Shown: positions 16,804 through 23,885 of the stretch, in pieces
Numbering within the stretch: position 1 is the stretch's first letter
Layout of the letters: each line of letters begins with the position of its first letter
Source of the DNA: Agreia sp. COWG
GTDB taxonomy: Bacteria; Actinomycetota; Actinomycetes; Actinomycetales; Microbacteriaceae
Direction of reading: 5' to 3'
Assembly: GCF_904528075.1 (NCBI RefSeq)
Contig: NZ_LR882035.1
Span: 3,224,001 to 3,288,000, forward strand
Length of the DNA: 64,000 nt
The notes under the pieces: model-generated
Databases searched by the model: none
What the model was told of the DNA's origin: nothing
What the model saw: only the letters and a program-made list of their open reading frames with translations
Made by a program: the position numbers and the translations under genes

Positions 16804-16959
16804 TCACTCGGAGGAGGCGGTCGAGGTTTCGTCGCTATCCACAACGTGCGCCTGTGCTGGCGCTGCTCCGCCGAAGAACGCGGCCAAAAGCGTCAGTGTG
16901 GAGACGGCGAGTACGGGACTGTTCGGAAAGCTGGGCGGGCGGGGCTTGAGAGAAGACAC
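16804..16959 (-). CDS. short secreted peptide or truncated secretory protein
   Basis: 51 residues from GTG 16959, preceded by GAGGTAACC. A Sec signal (VLAVSTLTLLAAFFGGAAPA, cleavage after AQA) is followed by only about 14 residues (HVVDSDETSTASSE). Either a tiny secreted peptide or the surviving 5' end of a longer secreted protein cut by rearrangement. Divergent from the paralogue B gene, sharing its palindrome-rich promoter region. Confidence 0.45.
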   Translation of the reverse strand: MSSLKPRPPSFPNSPVLAVSTLTLLAAFFGGAAPAQAHVVDSDETSTASSE

Positions 16960-17031
16960 GGTTACCTCACGTTCTGTGATGGCTGGTCGGGTGATCACGG
17001 CGATCTGGAAAAGTGCCGAAGCAACCTTCAC

Positions 17032-17113
17032 TAGACGATCGTATCGTCTAACATTCTTAGAATGTCCTGACAAATCCCACAGCAGCTGTGACCCCACATT
17101 ATACGATCGTCTA
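17032..17113. promoter_or_regulatory. divergent promoter region with paired operators
   Basis: Contains TAGACGAT, CGT, ATCGTCTA (17032-17050), ACATTC, TTA, GAATGT (17051-17065), and a 13-base inverted pair (17032-17044 against 17101-17113). It lies between the short secreted peptide (minus) and the secreted paralogue B (plus). Likely binding sites of an unidentified regulator; the half-site ATCGTCTA also appears in the 21-bp repeats. Confidence 0.6.
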
Positions 17114-17153
17114 ACGAAAGCTCGATAATCACAGATATGGAGGGCTCTGTACT

Positions 17154-17591
17154 ATGCGAAAAATCGAGAACATCACCCGCAAAGCGGTCACTGCCGCCGT
17201 TGTCGTCCTGGGAAGCGTGGGCTTAGCGCTCGGTGCTCCGATGGCCGCGCAAGCACAAACGGGCTACCGGGTCTGTGCTGCCTACAATTCCAACAACGGC
17301 TCGGGCCTAGGCACGGGAATCCTGATGAAGGTCAAGAAGGGCGACGAGAGCGCATGTGGCAGTGCATCAGCCGTCATGCACAACTACTACAACCAGGCCT
17401 ATAAGGGCTCCTTCGACACCGTCGAAACCGGACAGCTGACCTGCGAGGACTTCGCGAGTGGCATCGGAGATAAGAACGACCCCTGTTACCAGCTCACCCC
17501 GGGCAAGTTCTACAAGTACACCTCGCTGCACGACAAGCTGTACCCGAGCGCCCCGAGCTACACACCGTGGCAGCCGGTGATTCAGAAGTGA
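17154..17591 (+). CDS. secreted four-cysteine protein, paralogue B (island)
   Basis: 145 residues with a Sec signal (AVTAAVVVLGSVGLALGA, cleavage after AQA) and a mature part of about 110 residues. Homologous to 15905-16354 with the same four cysteines (YRVC, ESACGS, LTCED, NDPCYQ), the YYNQAYKGSF segment and FYKYTS. GGAGGG lies before the ATG at 17154, and the upstream region has paired operators. Its stop overlaps the next small ORF by one base (TGATG). No known domain recognised. Two diverged copies on one island imply a selected function. Confidence 0.8.
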   Translation: MRKIENITRKAVTAAVVVLGSVGLALGAPMAAQAQTGYRVCAAYNSNNGSGLGTGILMKVKKGDESACGSASAVMHNYYNQAYKGSFDTVETGQLTCEDFASGIGDKNDPCYQLTPGKFYKYTSLHDKLYPSAPSYTPWQPVIQK

Positions 17592-17716
17592 TGACCGTGC
17601 CTCGAATCTTCCGGCGCCGTTCCGACGCAGCAATCCTCGATATCGCGACAATGGTCGCGGCCACCTGGCTGCACCTTGAGCCTCCTGTGGAGGATGCTAT
17701 TTCCAGGCCTCGCTAA
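17591..17716 (+). CDS. small ORF coupled to secreted paralogue B
   Basis: 41 codons starting at the ATG that overlaps the stop of the secreted-protein gene (TGATG), so translational coupling is plausible. The product has a basic N-terminus (RIFRRRSDA) and a moderately hydrophobic centre (ILDIATMVAATWLHL). No similarity recognised; no counterpart follows paralogue A. Confidence 0.35.
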   Translation: MTVPRIFRRRSDAAILDIATMVAATWLHLEPPVEDAISRPR

Positions 17717-17845
17717 ACATGGGTGGTTTCCGTGTCATACGCCGGTGCCACCGTGGCTCAGCTGCGAGCGTCCCACGAGTACGAGGCATCCCGTTGACGC
17801 GCGGCCCTCTCCCGACACGCTTCTGACGCAGAAGAAATAGTCAGA

Positions 17846-18364
17846 ATGACTGCGCCATTCAAACTTCAATACATCGCGAGCGGCGTCCTCGCTGTTGCAG
17901 CGGCCTTAACCGTCGCCGGTTGTGCGACGGTGAATCCCACACCAACCCCTCGTGCCAATATGCCGCCCACCAACACCGAGCAGTCCTGCTCCAGCAGCGC
18001 TCTCGCCCCGCTCGGGTGTGTCACGTTTGAGTCCCACGGAGATGTCGACGTCTCAGGAACGGTTCGCTGGCTTGCCTCAGATCCGATAGCCGTTTCCTTC
18101 GATATGCAGAACGGCGCTCCCACAATGATCATTTCGACGACATGCAACGCCATCAACGTTCCCGTCACGATCACCGCAACACAGATTGTGCCTGACATGA
18201 GCGGTCTGAGCCTTGGAACCCGGGGTTGTGTGTCACTTGCTGCAGACGACGAAGCGTGGACCACGGAATTTGTTTCCTCACCCATGGACTACACACTCAG
18301 TGGAGACGAATTACGGTTAGACAATTCCAACGGCACAGTACAGCTGGCCAGACGGCGACCATAG
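17846..18364 (+). CDS. META/HslJ-like lipoprotein (island)
   Basis: 172 residues with a lipoprotein signal (ASGVLAVAAALTVAGCATV, lipobox VAGC) followed by a Pro/Thr-rich spacer and a domain resembling META/HslJ: VSGTVRWLASDPIAVSFDMQ, TTCNAINVPVTI, and a Cys after LGTRGC. Two pairs of cysteines are present. META lipoproteins are linked to stress or antibiotic tolerance in some bacteria. The assignment rests on the general pattern and is tentative. Located 255 bases after the secreted paralogue B. Confidence 0.6.
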   Translation: MTAPFKLQYIASGVLAVAAALTVAGCATVNPTPTPRANMPPTNTEQSCSSSALAPLGCVTFESHGDVDVSGTVRWLASDPIAVSFDMQNGAPTMIISTTCNAINVPVTITATQIVPDMSGLSLGTRGCVSLAADDEAWTTEFVSSPMDYTLSGDELRLDNSNGTVQLARRRP

Positions 18365-18866
18365 CGACGTTTAGACACTCACTGCGAAATAGGACCACAC
18401 CGCGGACAAGCTCGCGCATCCTGATCCGCCATTGGCACCGCCCCTCGCCCGGCCGAGCTCCGTAGCAAATCGTTAGCCACAAAGGACATCGTGCGGGTCG
18501 CTTCGACGAAGGCTTCGGAGAGCTGCTCCTAGTTATCGCCGAGCGCTTAGACAGTGCCGAAGTCGCCCGGTACGCGGCCGCCATCGAGGGCAATGGGCGA
18601 TATCTCATGAGAAGGGCCGAATCGAGGACACCCATGATCGTCCAGTGAGGGATCCCCTCACGGACACTGTCGGAATGGCCACCACACGCCACTGAGACCC
18701 AGACGCGTCGCCTTCGATAGCGCATCATCGCCGCGCGCCCGTACCAGTGTTTCGTCGAACGATCCCGTCCGGGACTCCGACGGAGGGCCGCTAGCATGAG
18801 GACGGAATCCCGGGGTGGTGGCGCCTCGGGCCATCAGCTTCGTGGAAACACCTTCTGGGGGCCTCA
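18365..18866. other. intergenic region with a possible gene remnant
   Basis: About 500 bases without an intact gene. A coding-like stretch on the plus strand near 18505-18648 reads EGFGELLLVIAERLDSAEVA and then ARYAAAIEGNGRYLMRR before a stop, but has no start codon, so it looks like the 3' end of a lost gene of unknown family. Confidence 0.45.
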
Positions 18867-19172
18867 ATGAACAGCACTGAATTGACTGACTCGATCAATC
18901 GCGCTCTTTCCAGCCGAGGAGCGCAGTTCGTGTTCGGTGCCGAGACGATCAGAATCCCTGGCGCGATGATCTCGATTAATGGATCTATCGACGGGCATCC
19001 CGTTCGATTCAACTTCAGTGGGCCGGACAATGTTGCAGAAGGGGTCTACGTGGTGTGGGTCTTCGACCCGCGCACGAAGAATCAGATTGGTGATGCTTCG
19101 GCGCCGAGCGGCTTCCCTGCTGCGCTGGAGCGCATGGATTGGTCGAATCTACTCGGCGCGCTGACCCACTGA
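18867..19172 (+). CDS. hypothetical small protein (island)
   Basis: 101 residues, soluble, no signal. Starts at ATG 18867 after a GGGGG stretch. Sequence has alternating strands (FVFGAETIRIPGAMISING, HPVRFNFSGPDNV, VYVVWVFDPR) suggestive of a small beta-rich domain, with a C-terminal helix (ALERMDWSNLLGAL). No family recognised. It directly precedes dnaE2 fragment copy 2. Confidence 0.6.
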   Translation: MNSTELTDSINRALSSRGAQFVFGAETIRIPGAMISINGSIDGHPVRFNFSGPDNVAEGVYVVWVFDPRTKNQIGDASAPSGFPAALERMDWSNLLGALTH

Positions 19173-19197
19173 TCCGATGTGGGGCGTGTCGCGGCGT

Positions 19198-19622
19198 CCA
19201 GGAAACGAATTGGCGCAGAGCTCGACATCCTCTCGACCGAGTTGAACGAACACCTGATCGAGGGCTACCGCCCCCTGCTCGACTCGCTCGGCGTCACCCG
19301 CGCCGCCGACCTGGTGTCGCTCCCGAACAAGACCGAAGTCATCGTCGCAGCAGTGCGCGTCGCAACACAGACCCCACCTATGAGGAGCGGCAAACGGGTG
19401 GTGTTCATCAGCCTCGACGACGGCACCGGATGCTCCGACGCCACCTTCTTCGACGAAGCGCAGGAAAAATCAGGGCCGCTGTTGTTCGGCACGCGGCTGC
19501 TACTTATCCGCGGGCGCACCCGACGCACCGGCGCGCGCGACGTAAGCCTGCTGGCTGAGGAAGCATTCGACCTGAAGCAGGCGTGGGCCGCATTTTCTGC
19601 AGTTCGCTCAGCTGTGTCGTAG
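19198..19622 (+). pseudogene. dnaE2: dnaE2 3' fragment, copy 2
   Basis: About 140 codons of the DnaE2 C-terminus (IGAELDILSTELNEHLIEGY to ALKQ-type end FDLKQAWAAFSAVRSAVS), very similar to copy 1 in protein and DNA. Homology starts abruptly near 19198, about 90 bases later in the gene than copy 1 is joined. No polymerase domain is attached. The two copies are in direct orientation 5 kb apart and could recombine. Confidence 0.8.
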
Positions 19623-20058
19623 TACGGATCGGGAATGACTATGGGCGAGATTCCTCGACCGACGCCGAGGCGGAGCTCTCACCTGGCAGCGCCCAGCGTG
19701 CGAGTCCGACGCCTCCTGTTCTCAGCCACCGGAACAAGGGAAATGCTGCTATTGGTCCTCAACCGGAATTGTCGAAGCCCGGTTGAGCTCTGCGCTAACG
19801 AGAACGCCGAACAGATCGGAGGCCTGCTCGGCGGCGAGGAATTCGACTGGGAAGCGAGGTGACACGGCTATCGCACCAGAAATACCGGTATCTGTCTTGA
19901 CCAGGATCAGAGGGGTGTCTCCTTCGCCCAGCTGCTCGCCTCACACTCAACGATGCTCCCTAAGATGCGGAAGACGTTGTTATAGGGAATGTTGGCTGTT
20001 GTGATGACGGTCGGACCCGCCGCCACGAGAGAAGAAGACCTGGCTGTCGCCTCTATAG
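19623..20058. other. intergenic region between dnaE2 fragment and TetR gene
   Basis: About 435 bases. A plus-strand frame (19635-19862) ends with NAEQIGGLLGGEEFDWEAR, which looks coding in style, but has no recognised similarity or ribosome-binding site. Possibly another decayed gene end. Confidence 0.4.
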
Positions 20059-20739
20059 TTATCTTCCCGCCGTCGAGATAATGCCAATTAGAAGAAGGTC
20101 GACGCCCTCGGCGAACTGTTCGCGATCGTCGTGTCCTGCGAGTTGGCCTGCCATTCGGTGGGCGAACGGATGCGATGTCGCATTGGCCTCCGATCGCAGA
20201 TCGTTGGCGACGTTGCGCAGAAGCGAACTCCTCTCCGCATCTCGGGAGAGACGTGCCGCAGCCGCGTACTGACCCGCGACGCCCAGCACGAAGTTCACCA
20301 GCGATGTCGTGGCGACGAACTGACGGCGTTCGGGCACGCCCAGGCTCACGAGGAGCCGGCCAATGTTTTCGAACATCTCGAGTAGGGCCGCCTGCCACGG
20401 TTCGCGCGACAGCTGTGCTCCGATCCAGGGATGCTCGTCGATCACGTCGAAGAGATAGAGCATCAGCGCACGAATGCTGGCCTCCGAATCGTCCGTCGAG
20501 CGTGGCCAGGTTACTGCTGCGCCCACGAGCTCGGCGGCGGCCGCCGCCAGGATCTCCTGCTTGTTCGAAAGACGATGATAGATGGCACCGGGTCCCGTCG
20601 CGAGCACCGTCGCCAATGCCCGGAACGTGAGAGCCTCCTCGCCCTCGTCGTCCAAGATGCCAATCGCTGCTTGCACGATCACCTCGGCCGAAAGCGCGTC
20701 AGAACGCCGAGGTCGTCGGGGGGCGGGAGTCGATTCCAT
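20059..20739 (-). CDS. TetR family transcriptional regulator (island)
   Basis: 226 residues. N-terminal TetR helix-turn-helix at about residues 17-62 (EALTFRALATVLATGPGAIY, HRLSNKQEILAAAA), then an all-helical ligand domain of the TetR_C type. It is divergent from the monooxygenase gene at 20821 and the two share a gap with two perfect GGAAC-N3-GTTCC sites, so it most likely represses both. ATG at 20739 chosen because the protein then begins shortly before the HTH. Confidence 0.9.
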   Translation of the reverse strand: MESTPAPRRPRRSDALSAEVIVQAAIGILDDEGEEALTFRALATVLATGPGAIYHRLSNKQEILAAAAAELVGAAVTWPRSTDDSEASIRALMLYLFDVIDEHPWIGAQLSREPWQAALLEMFENIGRLLVSLGVPERRQFVATTSLVNFVLGVAGQYAAAARLSRDAERSSLLRNVANDLRSEANATSHPFAHRMAGQLAGHDDREQFAEGVDLLLIGIISTAGR

Positions 20740-20759
20740 GCCCCCATCTTGACATGTTC

Positions 20760-20796
20760 GGAACGATGTTCCATGATTACGTCGGAACGTTGTTCC
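20760..20796. promoter_or_regulatory. double TetR operator
   Basis: Two perfect inverted repeats GGAAC-GAT-GTTCC (20760-20772) and GGAAC-GTT-GTTCC (20784-20796), 24 bases centre to centre, between divergent tetR and monooxygenase genes. Spacing near two helical turns suggests paired dimers. Confidence 0.85.
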
Positions 20797-20820
20797 AACG
20801 ATGACTAAAGAGGAGAGAAC

Positions 20821-21138
20821 ATGGAAAAGAATCAGCCGGGAGTTGTGCTGCGGTTCCAAGCCAAGAAGGGTAGGGGCGACGAGCTGTTCCAGTTCGTGAC
20901 CGACCTGCACTACGACGGCGACCCCGACGGCCCCGTCGACTGGGTGCTGAGCCGCGACGACGACAACGCCGACGTGATGTGGGCGTTCGAGTTCTACCGC
21001 GATCAGGCCTCGTTCGAGCGTCACTACGCAGACCCGTCGCGTGACGAGCCGCATCAGCGGATCTTCGACCTGCTCGAAGAGCAGGAAGGGCTCGATTCGT
21101 CGATGCGCGTCGGCGTACACGTCGTCTCCTCGAGCTAG
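20821..21138 (+). CDS. antibiotic-biosynthesis-monooxygenase-like (ABM) protein
   Basis: 105 residues with a ferredoxin-like ABM/dimeric alpha-beta-barrel pattern: GVVLRFQAKKGRGDELFQFV, then VMWAFEFYRDQASFERHY and RIFDLLEEQEGL. Members are small quinol or polyketide monooxygenases, often for detoxification, acting without cofactor. Strong GAGGAGAG before the ATG. Controlled by the adjacent TetR through the double operator. Exact substrate unknown. Confidence 0.8.
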   Translation: MEKNQPGVVLRFQAKKGRGDELFQFVTDLHYDGDPDGPVDWVLSRDDDNADVMWAFEFYRDQASFERHYADPSRDEPHQRIFDLLEEQEGLDSSMRVGVHVVSSS

Positions 21139-21180
21139 CCCTCATCACGTCGCAGCTACTCAACTGCGCAATCCGGAGCG

Positions 21181-21209
21181 GGGGACCCAAGACCTCCGGG
21201 TGGGTCCCC
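21181..21209 (+). terminator. hairpin after monooxygenase gene
   Basis: Stem GGGGACCC (21181-21188) and GGGTCCCC (21202-21209) with a 13-base loop, 43 bases after the ABM stop. No T run follows, so termination strength is uncertain. Confidence 0.65.
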
Positions 21210-21282
21210 TTGCCCTCAGTCGAAATACAGTTCCAATGCGGATCGCACGCTCTGTCGGAATCCGTCTTGAAAAACAATAGCT

Positions 21283-21471
21283 TTTCGAGACACGCACTAA
21301 GTGCTCGAATGGCGAACCTGTGCGCGCGACTTTCCGCAGCGGGTTTTGTCTCAGAAAGTTGTGGAGTTGATCGGTAAATGGCGGTGTTCTGTGATCGCTC
21401 ATTGGCGTGGTCGGTCGCGAGACAGTCTCGCATCCCATGGGTTATGAGGCAGCTAGGTTGCGAGACACAAG
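21283..21471. repeat. res-like repeat cluster, left of MFS gene
   Basis: Contains TTTCGAGACAC (21283-21293), the perfect palindrome GCGAGAC-A-GTCTCGC (21417-21431), GTTATGAGGC (21441-21450) and GCGAGACACAAG (21460-21471). TTTCGAGACAC is repeated inverted at 22930-22940, on the other side of the MFS gene. The motifs resemble those directly upstream of the serine recombinase. Confidence 0.5.
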
Positions 21472-21570
21472 GCCGTATTTCATGCACGGTCACGGCCGCT
21501 TCGGGCTCTTGCAAGAGCGCGGTGTGCGCGCAGCCGGCCTGATCGACCTGGCGGTCTGTACTCTGTGGTC

Positions 21571-22881
21571 ATGCGCAAGGATGCCGTCCACGACGAGGCA
21601 AGTTCCGGTTCCATGCCGCGCGAAATTCTTCGATTCCCAGCCTTCGGCTACTACTGGAGCGCCACAACGATCCGTACATTCGGCGGTGCGATCGCGGGAG
21701 TTGCCTTTCAGGTCATCATTGTTACGGTTCTGAACGCGACACCGATTGAGATCAGCATCCTGAGCGCGCTCGGGGTCGTTCCCTACCTCTTCTTGGGCTT
21801 GATCGTGGGAGCTCTGATGGATCGGTGGCGACGGCAGCCGACGCTGGTCATCACCAGCGTCGGGCGAGCGGTGGTACTCGCCTCTGTGCCCGTGCTCTTG
21901 CTCACGGGCGGGCTTACCTTCTGGTCACTGGCCGCCGTCATCTTGGCACTCGGCGCGCTAACCCTGTTCGCGGACTCGGCAGCCCAACCACTCCTGCCAC
22001 GGATCGTTCCACGGGGTTCGCTCGTCCTGGCGAATGCCCGTCTTGGTCAGAGCGAGACCGTGGCGGGAACCGCAGGTCCGGCGTTAGGTGGGGCGTTGTT
22101 GAATGCCCTAGGAGCCCCGATCTTGTTCGCTCTCGAAGCGGTCATCAACGCCGTGGCGGCGATCCTTCAATCACGAATCAAGATCTTGGAGCCTAGAGCG
22201 GAACCGCGCGCTCCCGGCCGACACGTGGGGCACGATATCGCTGAAGGTATGCGGTACACCTACCAACATCGAACCCTCCGACCACTAGCTCTATCCGTGC
22301 ACGTCTGGTTCCTCGCTAACAGCATCGTGACAACCGTGTTTGCCGTTTACGTTCTCCGTCAACTGGGCTTGCCCGCGTGGGCGTTCGGCGTCGCCCTCGC
22401 TGCAGGAGGGGTTGGCGGCTTCGTCGGTGCGCTCATCGCTCCTCGGATCGGTGCTTGGCTTGGCGCCGGGCGAGCCATCTTGCTCGGGCGAGCGCTTGTC
22501 GTCCTCCCGTGGCTGGCCCTCGCCCTGGCGCCGCTCACCGCCGACAGCAGTATCGTCATCGTTCTGACGGTGGTATCGGTTGCGCAGGCCATTTATTGCT
22601 TCGCGATGGGCATCGAAGACACGAACGACATCTCATATCGTCAAGCCGTCGCCCCGGACGGCATACAAGGGCGTATGAATTCGACGATCCGGACCGTGAA
22701 TCGCATTGTGTTCTTCTGCGGGGCGTTGCTAACGGGCATTCTCATGACCCTGCTCGGCTACCAGATGACCATCGGGATCGGCGCGGGTATCTTCGCCATC
22801 GCCGCCCTCGTCGTCTGGTTCTCGCCATTGCGCGATGCTCGGCACGGGGATTCGTCGACCCTGCCTGGGGTGCCGGGCTAG
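21571..22881 (+). CDS. MFS transporter, macrolide-efflux type (island)
   Basis: 436 residues, about twelve helices, resembling MFS_3/TMEM-like macrolide and drug exporters. The loop 2-3 motif appears as GALMDRWRRQPTLVIT, and the helix 5 region is GTAGPALGGALL. ATG at 21571 starts MRKDAVHDEASSG; two upstream codons (GTG GTC) are open but lack a better ribosome-binding site. It sits between two clusters of res-like boxes just before the truncated recombinase, suggesting capture as a mobile passenger. Not closely similar to the MFS at 12780. Confidence 0.88.
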   Translation: MRKDAVHDEASSGSMPREILRFPAFGYYWSATTIRTFGGAIAGVAFQVIIVTVLNATPIEISILSALGVVPYLFLGLIVGALMDRWRRQPTLVITSVGRAVVLASVPVLLLTGGLTFWSLAAVILALGALTLFADSAAQPLLPRIVPRGSLVLANARLGQSETVAGTAGPALGGALLNALGAPILFALEAVINAVAAILQSRIKILEPRAEPRAPGRHVGHDIAEGMRYTYQHRTLRPLALSVHVWFLANSIVTTVFAVYVLRQLGLPAWAFGVALAAGGVGGFVGALIAPRIGAWLGAGRAILLGRALVVLPWLALALAPLTADSSIVIVLTVVSVAQAIYCFAMGIEDTNDISYRQAVAPDGIQGRMNSTIRTVNRIVFFCGALLTGILMTLLGYQMTIGIGAGIFAIAALVVWFSPLRDARHGDSSTLPGVPG

Positions 22882-22929
22882 CGCACGGTCGAGGCGACGA
22901 GCGGTGCCCAACTCGGCTGGTGTCTAAAT

Positions 22930-23077
22930 GTGTCTCGAAACCCTAGGGATGTAAGACGTCTCACTCCCCCCAACTTCGTCTTCTCGGAATTGGCAGAATC
23001 TCGCGAGGCGGGGAGTCTCATAACTACGTCGCATAACCTCCTGCTCGAATGGCGGTATTCATCGTCAGTTATGAGAC
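22930..23077. repeat. res-like region upstream of truncated recombinase
   Basis: Contains GTGTCTCGAAA (22930-22940, inverted copy of 21283-21293) and the 11-base inverted pair GTCTCATAACT (23015-23025) and AGTTATGAGAC (23067-23077), ending 13 bases before the recombinase start. Resolvases bind such sites next to their own genes. Confidence 0.55.
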
Positions 23078-23089
23078 ACCAGGAGCAGA

Positions 23090-23260
23090 GTGGCAAAGCT
23101 GATCGGGTATGCGCGTGTCTCGACTCGCCAGCAGTGCACCGTCCGACAAGAATTCGAGCTCCTGACCTCAGGCCTACGGCGCGACGACCTTTACGTTGAC
23201 CACTGCATACCCGAAAGCACCCCTCTCACCGCCGAAGGCAGGGCGGCCAGGGCCGCTACT
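23090..23260 (+). pseudogene. truncated serine recombinase (resolvase N-terminus)
   Basis: Starts GTG at 23090 after AGGAG and reads AKLIGYARVSTRQQCTVRQE, then LRRDDLYVDHC, the N-terminal catalytic domain of the resolvase/invertase family with the active-site serine in ARVST. Similarity ends around residue 48-57 where the sequence reaches the island's right flanking repeat. The catalytic core end, the dimerisation helix and the DNA-binding domain are gone; the open frame that continues to 23398 is antisense to the acetyltransferase gene. Confidence 0.85.
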
Positions 23261-23885
23261 CGTAGCGCTCGAGAAACTCCTCGGCCGGCAGCTTCCGAAA
23301 GTCGTCGAGGCGGGCTCGCAGCGTGGCGTGGTCCCAGTTCCACCACGCGAGCGCCTGCAAGCGTTCGGCGATCTCGGCCGGCTGGCGATAGCGGATGACT
23401 TTGGCCGGCACCCCGGCCACGATCGCGTAGGGCGGCACGTCGCGGGTCACGACGGCACCGGATGCGACGACCGCGCCGTCTGCGACGCTGACCTCGGGCT
23501 TGATCTGCGCCGCATGGCCGATCCAGGTGTCGTGGCCGATGGTCGTGCGCCGCGCCCGGCGCCTGTCGAAGAACTCGGCGTCGTCAGACGCATCGGCCCA
23601 ATAGAGCGAGCTGCGATAGGCGAAGTGGTGCAGGGTGGCCGTTTCGAGAGGGTGGTCGGTGGCCCCGATGCGCACGAAGCCGGCGATGTTCGAGAACTTG
23701 CCGACCGTGGTGTTCGCCAGGTCGCAGAAGCGATCGCAGTAGCTGTAGTCGCCGACCTCGGTGTTCAGCAGCCGGGTTCCCTCGCCGATCTCGGTGAACC
23801 GACCCAGGGTGCTGTCGGTGATGCTGACGTCGGCCCGGATGTCGGGCTCTCCATCGAAGGCGTGCTCGCCCTGTGACGCGGTCAT
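23256..23885 (-). CDS. phn operon hexapeptide-repeat acetyltransferase
   Basis: 209-residue left-handed beta-helix protein of the DapH/LpxA class, of the type found in phosphonate operons. Hexapeptide turns run from IGEGTRLLNTEVGDYSYC to IVAGVPAKVIRYR, with the acetyl-transfer His region TTIGHDTWIGHAAQIKPEV. It probably N-acetylates an aminoalkylphosphonate or intermediate, as PhnO does with a different fold (inference). The ATG at 23885 overlaps the phnN stop. Its 3' end is the target of the island's flanking repeat. Confidence 0.88.
   Translation of the reverse strand: MTASQGEHAFDGEPDIRADVSITDSTLGRFTEIGEGTRLLNTEVGDYSYCDRFCDLANTTVGKFSNIAGFVRIGATDHPLETATLHHFAYRSSLYWADASDDAEFFDRRRARRTTIGHDTWIGHAAQIKPEVSVADGAVVASGAVVTRDVPPYAIVAGVPAKVIRYRQPAEIAERLQALAWWNWDHATLRARLDDFRKLPAEEFLERYE
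23261..23299. repeat. right flanking repeat of accessory island
   Basis: 39 bases forming the 3' end of the phn acetyltransferase gene, matched by 10271-10307 in direct orientation. Together they bracket a 13-kb segment that splits the phn locus. Confidence 0.8.

Larger units (their letters stand above)
21139..21570. other. intergenic region with terminator and res-like boxes
   Basis: 430 bases. First a hairpin (21181-21209), then several CGAGAC-containing repeats (21283-21471) like those upstream of the truncated recombinase. No gene supported. Confidence 0.6.

Noticed and set aside
18297..18797. Minus-strand 166-codon frame in the gap after the lipoprotein
   Set aside because: Arg-rich composition, no ribosome-binding site and no similarity; the plus strand shows a more coding-like remnant.
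10308..23255. tRNA gene as island integration target
   Set aside because: No cloverleaf or tRNA 3' end was recognised at either edge; the edges match a protein-coding gene end instead.
23261..23398. C-terminal continuation of the serine recombinase
   Set aside because: The frame is open but is only the antisense of the acetyltransferase 3' end, with no recombinase similarity.
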